Source: Gammaproteobacteria bacterium (GTDB lineage Bacteria > Pseudomonadota > Gammaproteobacteria > Magnimaribacterales > Magnimaribacteraceae). From it: 64,000 bases of DNA. The position numbers were made by a program, and so were the translations under genes. The notes beneath the pieces were generated by a model that saw nothing but the letters and a program-made list of their open reading frames with translations, was not told the DNA's origin and ran no database searches. Positions 56,059 through 64,000 of this stretch are shown here, piece by piece (position 1 is the stretch's first letter; every line of letters starts with the position of its first letter). Location: the NCBI GenBank assembly GCA_004214065.1, contig SGZM01000001.1, forward strand, positions 52,522 through 116,521. The letters are read 5' to 3'.

Positions 56059-57507
56059 CTATTCTGCAACCATCAAGTTCATAAAGTCTGTTACAGGAGT
56101 CTTTTCTAGTGTCTCTTGATTGGCGCAAAGACTCATTATTGATTCTACTCTTGAATCGGAGAATTGGGTTCTAAGATTTCTTTCGAACTTTTCTACCAAT
56201 AAAGGGATGCCTTGCTCTCTTCTGCGTCTATGGCCTATTGGATACTCAACCTCAATTTTTTCTGTGGATGAACCATCGTTAAAAAATATTTGTATAGCAT
56301 TTGAGATAGATCTCTTATCAGATTCCAAATACTCTTTTGAATATCTTTCATCCTCTTCAATGACCATCTTTTCTCTGAGTTCATCTACCCGGGGATCAGA
56401 TGCAACATCGTCTTCATAGTCCTCAGCAACTAAGTCACCTTTTAAGAGCCCAATAGCAGTCATGTACTGAAGACAGTGGTCTCTATCTGCAGGATTATTT
56501 AAAGTTCCTTCTTTGCTAATTATTCTTATAGCTGATTCGTGTGTCGAAATAAGGATCTTATCAATATCATTCAGTCTATCCTTTATATCATCGTGAAGTG
56601 TTACTGCAGCTTCAACAGCTGTCTGTGCATGGAACTCAGCCGGGAAAGAAATCTTAAAAAGCACATTTTCCATGACATAGGAATCAAACTCTCTTGGAAG
56701 ACTAAATGAATTCCCTTTAAATTGAACATCATAGAAACCCCAAGTGGGTGCTGTAAGAACGCTTGGATAACCTATTTGACCTTTTTGAGTTAAAAGAACT
56801 AGTTGCAATGCTCTGCTTGTAGCGTCACCAGCTGCCCAAGATTTTCTAGGGCCCGCATTAGGAGCATGCCTGTAAGTTCTTAAACTTTGTCCATCGACCC
56901 AAGCTTGGGATAATGCATCTATAGTTTGGTCTTTATTTAATTCAAACATTGATGAAATAACGGCGGTTGAAGCTACTTTAACAAGAACTACGTGATCAAG
57001 GCCTACTCTATTAAAACTGTTTTCTAAAGCCAAGACTCCTTGAATCTCATGCGCTTTTATCATATTTGTTAAAACATCTTTCATAGTCAAAGGATCTTTG
57101 CCCTCAGCTATATTTCTTTGAGATAAATAATCAGCTGCAGCTAATATACCCCCTAGATTATCTGAAGGATGTCCCCATTCTGCTGCTAACCAAGTGTCAT
57201 TGAAATCTAACCATCTAATTATTGCGCCAATATCCCATGCTCCTTTTACTGGGTCCAAAACATAACTAGTTCCAGGAACTCTAACACCACCAGGAACTTC
57301 TGTTCCTTCAACATAAGGGCCAAGTAAATTCTTGCAATCAGGGAAAGTAAGTGCCAATAAACCACAACCTAAAGTATCCATTAGGCAATTTCGAGCAGTA
57401 TCATATGCTTCATCACTATCAATGTTCTTATCTAAAACATAATCCGCTATTTTAACTAGTACGTCATCAGGATTAGGACGTACGTTTGTTTCAACGTTTC
57501 CAGACAT
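56059..57507 (-). CDS. prpD: 2-methylcitrate dehydratase
   Basis: Dehydrates 2-methylcitrate to 2-methyl-cis-aconitate in propionate oxidation. It is an MmgE/PrpD family protein of 482 aa (E. coli PrpD 483). Typical blocks include [46 protein letters not shown] and [15 protein letters not shown]. It is the last gene of prpB-prpC-prpD. The hydratase for the next step is probably AcnB (37358-39937), as no acnD/prpF is seen. Confidence 0.96.
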   Translation of the reverse strand: MSGNVETNVRPNPDDVLVKIADYVLDKNIDSDEAYDTARNCLMDTLGCGLLALTFPDCKNLLGPYVEGTEVPGGVRVPGTSYVLDPVKGAWDIGAIIRWLDFNDTWLAAEWGHPSDNLGGILAAADYLSQRNIAEGKDPLTMKDVLTNMIKAHEIQGVLALENSFNRVGLDHVVLVKVASTAVISSMFELNKDQTIDALSQAWVDGQSLRTYRHAPNAGPRKSWAAGDATSRALQLVLLTQKGQIGYPSVLTAPTWGFYDVQFKGNSFSLPREFDSYVMENVLFKISFPAEFHAQTAVEAAVTLHDDIKDRLNDIDKILISTHESAIRIISKEGTLNNPADRDHCLQYMTAIGLLKGDLVAEDYEDDVASDPRVDELREKMVIEEDERYSKEYLESDKRSISNAIQIFFNDGSSTEKIEVEYPIGHRRRREQGIPLLVEKFERNLRTQFSDSRVESIMSLCANQETLEKTPVTDFMNLMVAE

Positions 57508-57522
57508 AATTTTTCCCTTTAA

Positions 57523-58647
57523 TTAACGATCAGACATGTCAACCCAAACAGAGTTATCTGGTCCGATATACTCTTCACTAGGTCGAATAATTCTATTGTC
57601 AGCTCTTTGCTCCATAATATTTGCAGCCCAGCCAGATGTTCTTCCTATGACAAATAATGGAGTGAATATTGCAGTTGGAATTCCCAAATAATTGTAAGCA
57701 GAGGCCATGAAAAAGTCTGTGTTTGCAAACATTCCTTTTTCCTCATCCATAACTCTCTCTATCTCATCAGACACCTCATAGAGAGTAGTATTTCCATCTA
57801 ATTTTGAAAGCTTTTCTGACCAAACCTTAATAATGGCATTCCTAGGGTCTTCAGTACTATAAACAGCGTGACCAAATCCCATAATTTTTTCTTTTTTAGC
57901 TAATAAATCAAGAACTCCAGCTTTTGCTTCATCTCTATTAGAGTACTTTTCAATCATCTCCATAGCAGCTTCATTGGCACCTCCATGTAATGGTCCTCTT
58001 AGGGTTCCAATGGCACCTGTTACACAGGAGTGCATGTCAGATAAAGTTGACGCACAAGTTCTGGCAGTAAAAGTTGATGCGTTAAAGCCATGTTCAGCAT
58101 AAAGAATTAATGAAACATCAAGTGCCCTTGCATGCTCTTCTGATGGTTCTTTACCTGTAAGCAGAGATAGAAATTGACCTCCTATAGTAGAGTGATCTGT
58201 TGCAGTATCAACTCTCACTCCGTCATGAGAATATCTATACCAATAAGTAACTATTGAAGCAAAAGATGCCATAATTCTATCAGCAGTTTCGTTTTGATTA
58301 GAAAAATTACCTTCTGGCTCCAAATTACCCAGCATAGAACATCCCGTCCTCATAACATCCATTGGATGAGCTGATGCAGGAATTCTTTCTAAGACTTCCT
58401 TAAGGGCATCAGGTAAAGCTCGATAATTCTTTAATTTTGATGAATATTGATCATATTCTGATTGGTTAGGTAAATTACCATATAAAAGCATGTAAGCCAC
58501 TTCTTCAAAGCTTGCTTTCTCAGCCAATTCTTCAATGGCATAACCCCTATATGTTAATCCTTTACCCTCTTTACCAACAGTTGAAAGTGCAGTATTACCT
58601 GCTACTTGTCCCCTTAAACCTGCTCCATCTAACTTCTTCTCACCCAT
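57523..58647 (-). CDS. prpC: 2-methylcitrate synthase
   Basis: Condenses propionyl-CoA with oxaloacetate. A citrate-synthase-fold protein of 374 aa. The catalytic His blocks are in ASTLSDMHSCVTGAIGTLRGPLHGGAN and GFGHAVYSTEDPRN, with Asp in the DFFMASAYNYLGIP region. The N-terminal GLRGQVAGNTALSTVG and short length favour PrpC over GltA, and the prp neighbours settle it. It lies between prpB (13 bases) and prpD (15 bases). Confidence 0.95.
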   Translation of the reverse strand: MGEKKLDGAGLRGQVAGNTALSTVGKEGKGLTYRGYAIEELAEKASFEEVAYMLLYGNLPNQSEYDQYSSKLKNYRALPDALKEVLERIPASAHPMDVMRTGCSMLGNLEPEGNFSNQNETADRIMASFASIVTYWYRYSHDGVRVDTATDHSTIGGQFLSLLTGKEPSEEHARALDVSLILYAEHGFNASTFTARTCASTLSDMHSCVTGAIGTLRGPLHGGANEAAMEMIEKYSNRDEAKAGVLDLLAKKEKIMGFGHAVYSTEDPRNAIIKVWSEKLSKLDGNTTLYEVSDEIERVMDEEKGMFANTDFFMASAYNYLGIPTAIFTPLFVIGRTSGWAANIMEQRADNRIIRPSEEYIGPDNSVWVDMSDR

Positions 58648-58660
58648 TTCATTTCCTAAT

Positions 58661-59533
58661 CTAGTTTTTGAATAGCTCGTCCAATTTTGTTTCGAACGAA
58701 TGATAATCTAGTACGTCATAAAGTTCATCTCTAGTTTGCATATTTTTTATTAGACTTTCTTGATTATCTGACTTCTTAATTTCTTTATATACCTCTTCTG
58801 CGGCCTTACTCATCGCCCTAAAGGCGGTCAGAGGATAAAGAACCATATCTACTCCTGAGTTACCTAGCTCTTCGCAACCAAATAGTGGAGTCTTCCCAAA
58901 CTCTGTGATATTGGCAAGGATAGGTATTTTTACATGTTTCTTGAGTTCTTTATACTGATCTAGTTCGATAAAGGCCTCAGGGAAGAGAGCATCTGCTCCA
59001 GCTTCTTGATAAGCAATAGCTCTTTCGATAGCAGGATAGAGACCTTCATTTGCAAGTGCATCTGTCCTTGCCATAACAACAAAATCTTCATCTGTCTTGG
59101 CATCTACTGCGGCTTTGATTCTGTCGATCATCTCTCCAGTAGAAACGATCTCTTTATTAGGTCGATGGCCACATCTTTTCTGTGATACTTGATCTTCAAT
59201 ATGCAATCCTGCAGCTCCATAGTTGATAAAAGACTTTACAGTTCTCGCAATATTAAATGCACCACCCCAGCCAGTATCTGCATCAACTAATAAAGGTACT
59301 GAAGTTACATTTGTAATCCTTTCTACATCAATGAGCACATCTTGAAGTGAAGATATACCCAAATCAGGTACTCCTAAACTAGATGCAGCTACCCCGCCTC
59401 CTGACAAATAAATAGCATTGTGACCTTCCTTTTCTGCCAATAAAGCAGAATAAGCATTTATCGTGCCAACGATCTTTAGAGGTTTATTGCTTTTTATAGC
59501 CTCTTTAAGTTGTTTTCCTTGAGATTGAGCCAT
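58661..59533 (-). CDS. prpB: methylisocitrate lyase
   Basis: Cleaves 2-methylisocitrate to succinate and pyruvate. TIM-barrel lyase of 290 aa. The Mg ligands are in VDADTGWGG (Asp84, Asp86) and HIEDQ; the active-site loop is Lys119-Arg-Cys121-Gly-His123, the form found in isocitrate and methylisocitrate lyases. First prp gene of the row and one base after thrH. No PrpR-type regulator gene is adjacent. Confidence 0.95.
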   Translation of the reverse strand: MAQSQGKQLKEAIKSNKPLKIVGTINAYSALLAEKEGHNAIYLSGGGVAASSLGVPDLGISSLQDVLIDVERITNVTSVPLLVDADTGWGGAFNIARTVKSFINYGAAGLHIEDQVSQKRCGHRPNKEIVSTGEMIDRIKAAVDAKTDEDFVVMARTDALANEGLYPAIERAIAYQEAGADALFPEAFIELDQYKELKKHVKIPILANITEFGKTPLFGCEELGNSGVDMVLYPLTAFRAMSKAAEEVYKEIKKSDNQESLIKNMQTRDELYDVLDYHSFETKLDELFKN

Positions 59534-59534
59534 T

Positions 59535-60149
59535 TTAAGTCCTCCCGATAAAAGAAGAGTTTTCTATCAAAAGATTCTTCAAGTCTGCATGACTTTCAAC
59601 TCCATCAATTTCTTTAAACTCTTCTCGTATATGTTTTGGAGCTTGGAAAAAAACTCCTAAATCTGCTTCTTGAAGCATTTGTATATCGTTGTAAGAATCA
59701 CCAGAAGCAAATACTTTAAACTTCATATCCTTTAATCCTTGTACAACTTTCTTTTTGTTCTCTAATTGTCTTAAGGTGTAACCCTTCAATTCATTATTTT
59801 CTATATCCAAATAATGACAATTAATAGAAGGAGTTCCAAGCTTTCTAAGTAATGGCCAAGCAAGTTCGTAAAAAGAATCAGAAACAATTGTTAGTTGAAA
59901 GTTGTCCCTAATCCAATCGATAAATTCCCTAGCACCTTCAAAAGGCTCCATTCTATCTACTAAGGATTGAATTTCTGAAAAAGACAAACCAATGGACTTT
60001 ACTAAATCAATTCTCATATCCATAAGTTCTGAATAATCTTTTAAATCTTGTGTTGTTAATTTAAATTGATCTTCTCCAGTATATTCAGCTACTTCAGCCC
60101 AAATTTCAGGTATTAATACACCCTCAAGATCAAGACAGACATGTTCCAT
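59535..60149 (-). CDS. thrH: phosphoserine phosphatase/homoserine phosphotransferase
   Basis: HAD-type phosphatase of 204 aa similar to Pseudomonas ThrH, which dephosphorylates phosphoserine and can pass phosphate to homoserine. Motif I is [13 protein letters not shown], with Asp7 nucleophile and Glu9 in place of the second Asp, the ThrH hallmark. Motif II is TIVSDSF, and [11 protein letters not shown] supplies the Mg-binding Asp. Its TAA is one base before the prpB ATG, so it heads the prp row. It could feed serine or threonine synthesis. Confidence 0.9.
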   Translation of the reverse strand: MEHVCLDLEGVLIPEIWAEVAEYTGEDQFKLTTQDLKDYSELMDMRIDLVKSIGLSFSEIQSLVDRMEPFEGAREFIDWIRDNFQLTIVSDSFYELAWPLLRKLGTPSINCHYLDIENNELKGYTLRQLENKKKVVQGLKDMKFKVFASGDSYNDIQMLQEADLGVFFQAPKHIREEFKEIDGVESHADLKNLLIENSSFIGRT

Positions 60150-60201
60150 TGATATTTATTCCCACTCTTTGATTGAGGTGAGGATTATACATTTTTTGAA
60201 T

Positions 60202-61080
60202 TTAAATTCTCGAATTAAAATTGATAACTTGACCAGTAGGTACTTCTAAGCAAGCTGACTTACAATTTTCTATTTGGTCATCAAAAAAAATATCTGCTCC
60301 AAAGTCTTTAAGAAAATTAGTTTTATCCATACCCCCCAAAAAAAGAGATTCATCTACTCTAATTTTCCATTCTCTTAAAGTTTTAATAACCCTTTCATGT
60401 GAAGGTGCCGATCTGGCAGTCACTAATGCAATTCTGATTGGACATTCATTTTTGGGGAAACTTTGCTGAATTTTATAAAGCTCTCTCAAGAAAAACTTAA
60501 AAGGACCCCCAGTTAATGGATTTTCAGCCAGATTTTTTTCATTCTTATTAAACGCTTCTAATCCATACTTATCAAATATTCTCTGAGATTCTTCAGAAAA
60601 AATAACTGAATCGCCATCAAAAGCAACTTTAAGGGTTTCATTATCAGTTTTAGATTGTCTTGAGGGCATAATCCGAGCAGAGGCAATTCCACTTTTCATG
60701 GAAGACTTACAATCTTCATATTCAGTTGAAAGAAATAGATGCACTCCAAAAGATTTTGCGTAAATATGTGGACTATTACCTCCACAAAAGGCTGCTTTTT
60801 TTATATCAAGACCATGATACTGAATAGAATTAAAAACTCTTAAACCAGTATCTGCAGTGTTTCTGCTTAGTAAAAAAACTTCTACTAACTTTTCACTACT
60901 AAATTTATTATTTAGATTTAATAACTTCCTTACTAAAGAAAATGCCTGGCCAGGTTCTAAGGGGCAATCCTCTTTGACTATCTGATGATCTTTATATGCT
61001 TCAAGACCATTTTTCTTAAATATATTATGACTTGAATCTAAATCAAAAAGAGCTCTTGAAGTGATACCAATTTTCAGCAT
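60202..61080 (-). CDS. 5'-nucleotidase (PF06189 type)
   Basis: HAD-like cytosolic 5'-nucleotidase of about 292 aa. The start SRALFDLDSSHNIF, the LLSRNTADTGLRVFNSIQYHGLDI block, VAFDGDSVIFSEESQRIF, and VTARSAPSHERVIKTLREW with the final DIFFDDQIENC segment match the bacterial 5_nucleotidase family, which acts on nucleoside monophosphates. The frame is open further up to 61170, but that stretch lies over the lexA start and LexA box, and the family begins at MLKIGITSRALFD, so ATG 61080 is used. It is divergent from lexA, with only 43 bases between them holding one LexA box, so it may be damage-induced. Confidence 0.87.
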   Translation of the reverse strand: MLKIGITSRALFDLDSSHNIFKKNGLEAYKDHQIVKEDCPLEPGQAFSLVRKLLNLNNKFSSEKLVEVFLLSRNTADTGLRVFNSIQYHGLDIKKAAFCGGNSPHIYAKSFGVHLFLSTEYEDCKSSMKSGIASARIMPSRQSKTDNETLKVAFDGDSVIFSEESQRIFDKYGLEAFNKNEKNLAENPLTGGPFKFFLRELYKIQQSFPKNECPIRIALVTARSAPSHERVIKTLREWKIRVDESLFLGGMDKTNFLKDFGADIFFDDQIENCKSACLEVPTGQVINFNSRI

Positions 61081-61082
61081 GA

Positions 61083-61110
61083 TTGCATAATACAATATAC
61101 TGTATATAAT
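61083..61110 (+). promoter_or_regulatory. probable lexA promoter
   Basis: -35-like TTGCAT (61083-61088), 16-base spacer and a perfect -10 TATAAT (61105-61110) inside the LexA box. The start of transcription near 61117 leaves a leader of about seven bases. Confidence 0.55.
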
Positions 61111-61117
61111 TACAGTA
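61098..61117. promoter_or_regulatory. LexA box between lexA and the 5'-nucleotidase
   Basis: CTGT-ATATAATT-ACAG (61100-61115) with TA flanks on both sides fits the gammaproteobacterial consensus. It covers the lexA -10 box, giving autoregulation. It also lies 17 bases before the nucleotidase ATG on the other strand, so LexA could repress both genes. Confidence 0.92.
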
Positions 61118-61123
61118 AAACTT

Positions 61124-61729
61124 ATGAAAAATTTAACAAAAAGACAAGAAGAAATTTTAAATTTAATCAAGACTCATATTTTGGATTTAGGATTTCCTCC
61201 TACAAGAGCAGACATAGCAAAAACTTTAGGTTTCAAATCTCCTAATGCTGCAGAACAACATTTAAGAGCTATAGAAAAGAAAGGCTTTATAAAGATATTG
61301 TCTGGAGCTTCCAGAGGAATAGTCTTGAATGATTCAGAAAGTGATCAAATACCTGTAATTGGATTAGTCGCTGCTGGAGGTCCAATCTTAGCTGAAGAGA
61401 ATATTGAAAAGACCATCCCTAAATCTAATAATCTCCTATCCAGTGACATTGACTACTATTTAAGAGTAAAGGGAGACAGCATGGTCGATATAGGTATATT
61501 TGAAGAGGACTTAATTGGAGTGAGTAAATCAGCAAGCACCAAAATTGGATCAGTGGTTGTAGCAAGGATAAATAATGAAGTTACAGTTAAAACTTTGATT
61601 GAAATGTCTCAAAATAAAGTTGTGTTGAGACCTGAAAACCAAAATTACAATGACATTATTATTAATCCTAAAGTTGATGAACTTGCCATTGAAGGTTCGT
61701 GCGTGGCACTTCTTAGAGAAAGTATTTAA
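61124..61729 (+). CDS. lexA: LexA repressor
   Basis: SOS repressor with an N-terminal winged helix (TKRQEEILNLIKTHILDLGFPPTRADIAKTLGF... SPNAAEQHLRAIEKKGFI) and a C-terminal S24 protease. The cleavage site Ala84-Gly85 (VAAGGP), Ser119 (KGDSM) and Lys156 (VTVKTL) fall at the same numbers as in E. coli. Length is 201 aa (E. coli 202). It has its own operator 6 bases upstream. Its stop overlaps the converging topA stop by four bases. Confidence 0.97.
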   Translation: MKNLTKRQEEILNLIKTHILDLGFPPTRADIAKTLGFKSPNAAEQHLRAIEKKGFIKILSGASRGIVLNDSESDQIPVIGLVAAGGPILAEENIEKTIPKSNNLLSSDIDYYLRVKGDSMVDIGIFEEDLIGVSKSASTKIGSVVVARINNEVTVKTLIEMSQNKVVLRPENQNYNDIIINPKVDELAIEGSCVALLRESI

Positions 61730-64000
61730 ATAACCTTTGAATCTTCAAGAGAAATAAATCTCTCTCCTTTTTTAAGTTTTAATACTTCATTGATGATAAA
61801 ATTTTGCTCTTCCTGATCTAATTTATACCAGTCATTTGGTATTTCTGTTTCCTCTTCTCCTACTTTTAAGTTCTTAACAAACTTAAATGCCTTACCAGGC
61901 TTTCGTATCTTTATTCCAACGGGTTGTATTGATTTATCTTCTTTGTGAAGAAATCCCAATATTCTTAAAGAGTTTAAAACATATCTTCTTCCAGATTCCG
62001 ACTGATAATCAATGGTATTAGGTTCGTAGTAAGATACTTTAGGGCTTGGCTCTTTATCTTCTGGTTTAAGCTTTGTTGCTTTATTAAAACCATCGAATTC
62101 AGTGTACTCTCCAAATCTTCCATTTTTTAAAACTATAGGTAAATTTGAATTAATCTCAGTAAATAATATGTTTTCAGCGTTGCTGGTATCTATTAATTCT
62201 ATTGCTCTATTCAGGCCTATATCTAGAATAAATTCATCTTCATCTGGTGTTCCAAAAAGTTTCTTTTCTTCTTCATTCAATGTCCATACACATGGTCCAT
62301 TAACACTTAAATCTGCATATATGGGCTTACCCAGATCTGGATGAAGTCCTAAATCTTTTGGAAGCTCTTGATAAGTTTCCCAGGTTGTATTGAATTCAAA
62401 GGGTTTTTTAGTCCATTTACATTCTGAGCAGCCTACGAAATAACCCCAAGCTCCTGATTTTAAGCTGATGGGACTAGAACATTTAGGGCATTCATTTCTA
62501 TTTTTTCCTGATTCATCTTTAGGGAAGATAACAGATCCAAGTTCTTCATTAAGTAAGTCTAAAACTTGTCTTGTCTTAAATTCATCTTTATTACTAATTT
62601 CTATATCATTAATTTTTCTATTGAGATAGTTTTGCAGCTCTGCCCAAAAAATATTTAAAACTTCTTCGTAATTTTTATTTCCAGATGCAACTTCATCTAG
62701 ATCAGCTTCCATTCGGGCTGTAAATTTTGTTTCTATAAAGAATTCTTCAAAAACTTTCTTCAAATATGAAGTTAAGACCCTACCTAGGTCTGATGGAATG
62801 ATTGATTTTGCTCCGTATGCGTATTTTTTTGTCCTCAAGCCCTTAACAATGGTCGCGTAGGTAGAAGGACGACCAATACCCTCTTCTTCCATCTTTTTAA
62901 TTAATGAAGCTTCAGAATATCTATTCGGAGGCGTAGTGAATTTTTGTTCATACTTATTCGAAATAAGATTAAGCTCATTACCTTCATCTAGACCTTCAGG
63001 GAAAATTGTAATTTTTTCATCTTCTGAACCTGTAAGAATTTCAAAACCTTTAAATATATTTTTTCTAGACGAAGCCCTGAATTCATATTTGCTATCTTTT
63101 GAAGATATAACTAGGGTTTTTCTTTCATACTTAGAACTCTCCATTTGACTTGCAACAGTTCTATTCCATATCAAGGTATATAGTTTTTCTTCATCTCCCG
63201 AATAACCTGATTCTGAAGGAGTCTTTGTAATATCTGTAGGTCTGATTGCCTCGTGGGCTTCTTGAGAATTTTGCACTTTAGATTTATAAATTCTTGGCTC
63301 CTTGGAAAGGAAGGATGAGTCGTACTTCGAGGAGATAAAGTTTCTTATTTCTTGGAGTGGCGGTGGACCAGGATTTTCTTCAGAAAATGGCTCTCCTGTA
63401 TTGGGTGATGTGCTTATTGATATGCCATCTGTTCTTAAATAAGTTATTAAACCTCCTTCATAAAGTTTTTGAGCAGCCTGCATAGTCCTATCAGCTGTAA
63501 AACCTAAACCACTTGCTGCTGACATTTGTAATGTTGAGGTTCTAAATGGAGGCTTGGGACTGCTTGATTGAGCTTTAGACTCTATATTTGTTAACTCAAA
63601 ACTATTAGCCTCTAATTCATGAACCAAATTATTAACTTCTTGTTCATCTTTAAGAGGCTGTTTATTAATATTTCTTTCTGAAATCTGAGTTAATTTTGCT
63701 TCAAATGAAGTTCCCTGATAATCAAAACTTGATTCAAAAGGCCAATATTCTTGAGGTGTATGTAAGTCTCTCTCATCTTCTTTCTCACAAAGAATTCTTA
63801 AAGTAGGAGACTGAACTCTGCCAGCAGATTTTGCCCTTGATACATGCCTCCATAGAAGAGGTGAAACTTTGAAACCTATTAGATGATCTAATATTCTTCT
63901 CGCTAAATATGCATCCACCAGATCTTGATCTATATCTCTTGGAGACTCGATAGCCTTTTTGATGGCTGAAGATGTTATTTCGTTAAAAGTAACCCTTATC
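61726..64000 (-). CDS. topA: DNA topoisomerase I (5' partial)
   Basis: Type IA topoisomerase relaxing negative supercoils. The frame is open to the right edge (RVTFNEITSSAIKKAI before the GTG at 63918, which is an internal Val), so the TOPRIM domain, roughly 130 residues by comparison with E. coli, is outside. Visible parts are SPLLWRHVSRAKSAGRVQSPTL, the nucleophile Tyr in EGGLITYLRTDG (visible residue 187), and EEGIGRPSTYATIV. The C-terminal tail has one Cys4 zinc finger (CPKC, CSEC) instead of E. coli's three, followed by repeats of the GRFGEYTEF type seen in other TopA tails. The order lexA next to topA is that of Pseudomonas. Confidence 0.95.
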   Translation of the reverse strand, partial: IRVTFNEITSSAIKKAIESPRDIDQDLVDAYLARRILDHLIGFKVSPLLWRHVSRAKSAGRVQSPTLRILCEKEDERDLHTPQEYWPFESSFDYQGTSFEAKLTQISERNINKQPLKDEQEVNNLVHELEANSFELTNIESKAQSSSPKPPFRTSTLQMSAASGLGFTADRTMQAAQKLYEGGLITYLRTDGISISTSPNTGEPFSEENPGPPPLQEIRNFISSKYDSSFLSKEPRIYKSKVQNSQEAHEAIRPTDITKTPSESGYSGDEEKLYTLIWNRTVASQMESSKYERKTLVISSKDSKYEFRASSRKNIFKGFEILTGSEDEKITIFPEGLDEGNELNLISNKYEQKFTTPPNRYSEASLIKKMEEEGIGRPSTYATIVKGLRTKKYAYGAKSIIPSDLGRVLTSYLKKVFEEFFIETKFTARMEADLDEVASGNKNYEEVLNIFWAELQNYLNRKINDIEISNKDEFKTRQVLDLLNEELGSVIFPKDESGKNRNECPKCSSPISLKSGAWGYFVGCSECKWTKKPFEFNTTWETYQELPKDLGLHPDLGKPIYADLSVNGPCVWTLNEEEKKLFGTPDEDEFILDIGLNRAIELIDTSNAENILFTEINSNLPIVLKNGRFGEYTEFDGFNKATKLKPEDKEPSPKVSYYEPNTIDYQSESGRRYVLNSLRILGFLHKEDKSIQPVGIKIRKPGKAFKFVKNLKVGEEETEIPNDWYKLDQEEQNFIINEVLKLKKGERFISLEDSKVI

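Noticed and set aside
61081..61170. 30-codon N-terminal extension of the 5'-nucleotidase with a hydrophobic stretch
   Set aside because: It would overlap the lexA coding start and its LexA box; family homology begins at MLKIGITSRALFD. The apparent signal peptide is an artefact of AT-rich promoter DNA.
1..64000. CRISPR array, insertion sequence, prophage or toxin-antitoxin cassette
   Set aside because: Looked for regularly spaced repeats, terminal inverted repeats with transposase motifs, phage structural genes and small overlapping gene pairs; none seen. The only nuclease gene (28866-29594) is not beside any array.

Overview
The window is AT-rich bacterial chromosomal DNA with 57 protein genes and two tRNA genes, almost without spacers. 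The largest gene-free stretch is about 210 bases (12584-12793), so no gap exceeds 300 bases. Conserved gene order points to a gammaproteobacterium: aroC-leuCDB-asd-fimV-truA-trpFBA-accD-folC-SPOR-cvpA-purF, alaS-lysC, purL next to mltF, cysS/gltX next to ppiB-lpxH, and topA next to lexA. Two CTGT-N8-ACAG LexA operators of gammaproteobacterial type support this. The low G+C, minimal spacers, shortened versions of normally large proteins (FimV, MltF, NfeD) and an iron-regulated TonB receptor suggest a streamlined marine lineage such as SAR86. That lineage name is inference, not proof.

Layout. 1-966: 3' end of an aldehyde dehydrogenase, then a bidirectional terminator. 1007-4432 (minus): cassette of a D-2-hydroxyacid dehydrogenase, a nucleotidyltransferase, an adenylylsulfate-kinase-like P-loop kinase, a sulfotransferase and a secreted Cys-rich protein. 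4501-8375 (minus): an APH-like kinase, NfeD/SPFH pair and panC-panB. 8405-8495: tRNA-Ser just upstream of panB. 8521-11496 (minus): GMC oxidoreductase, alternative oxidase and nitroreductase. 11585-15042: hemH (plus), then a Fur-controlled TonB siderophore receptor (minus). 15043-21285 (minus): membrane protein, lysC, alaS, dienelactone hydrolase, gamma-carbonic anhydrase-like protein and CoA-type Nudix. 21351-30966: Nudix with zinc ribbon, purL, a reduced mltF, uvrB, tRNA-Asn, a PD-(D/E)XK nuclease and cysS. 30963-37261: gltX, ppiB-lpxH, a membrane protein, SOS-controlled umuDC, miaE and a DUF1289 protein. 37358-39937: acnB. 39938-53499: a 14-gene biosynthetic run on the minus strand. 53620-60149: HAD protein, YhiN-type flavoprotein, YqhA-like membrane protein, prpD-prpC-prpB and thrH. 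60202-64000: a 5'-nucleotidase divergent from lexA across a shared LexA box, then topA running off the right edge.

How the genes work together. The window covers much of leucine, tryptophan, lysine/aspartate-family, aromatic, purine, pantothenate, folate and heme synthesis. The methylcitrate cycle genes prpBCD can be completed by AcnB, encoded elsewhere in the window. DNA damage control is represented by LexA, UmuDC and UvrB, and possibly by the nucleotidase facing lexA. Iron uptake and heme synthesis lie side by side. The alternative oxidase offers a non-proton-pumping outlet for quinol electrons, possibly fed by the neighbouring flavin dehydrogenase.

I saw no insertion sequence, prophage, CRISPR array or toxin-antitoxin pair. 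The least ordinary parts are the kinase/nucleotidyltransferase/sulfotransferase cassette, the alternative oxidase whose homology starts upstream of any usable start codon, the miniature FimV and MltF, and the LexA box shared by lexA and the nucleotidase. None of these is clearly a new system.
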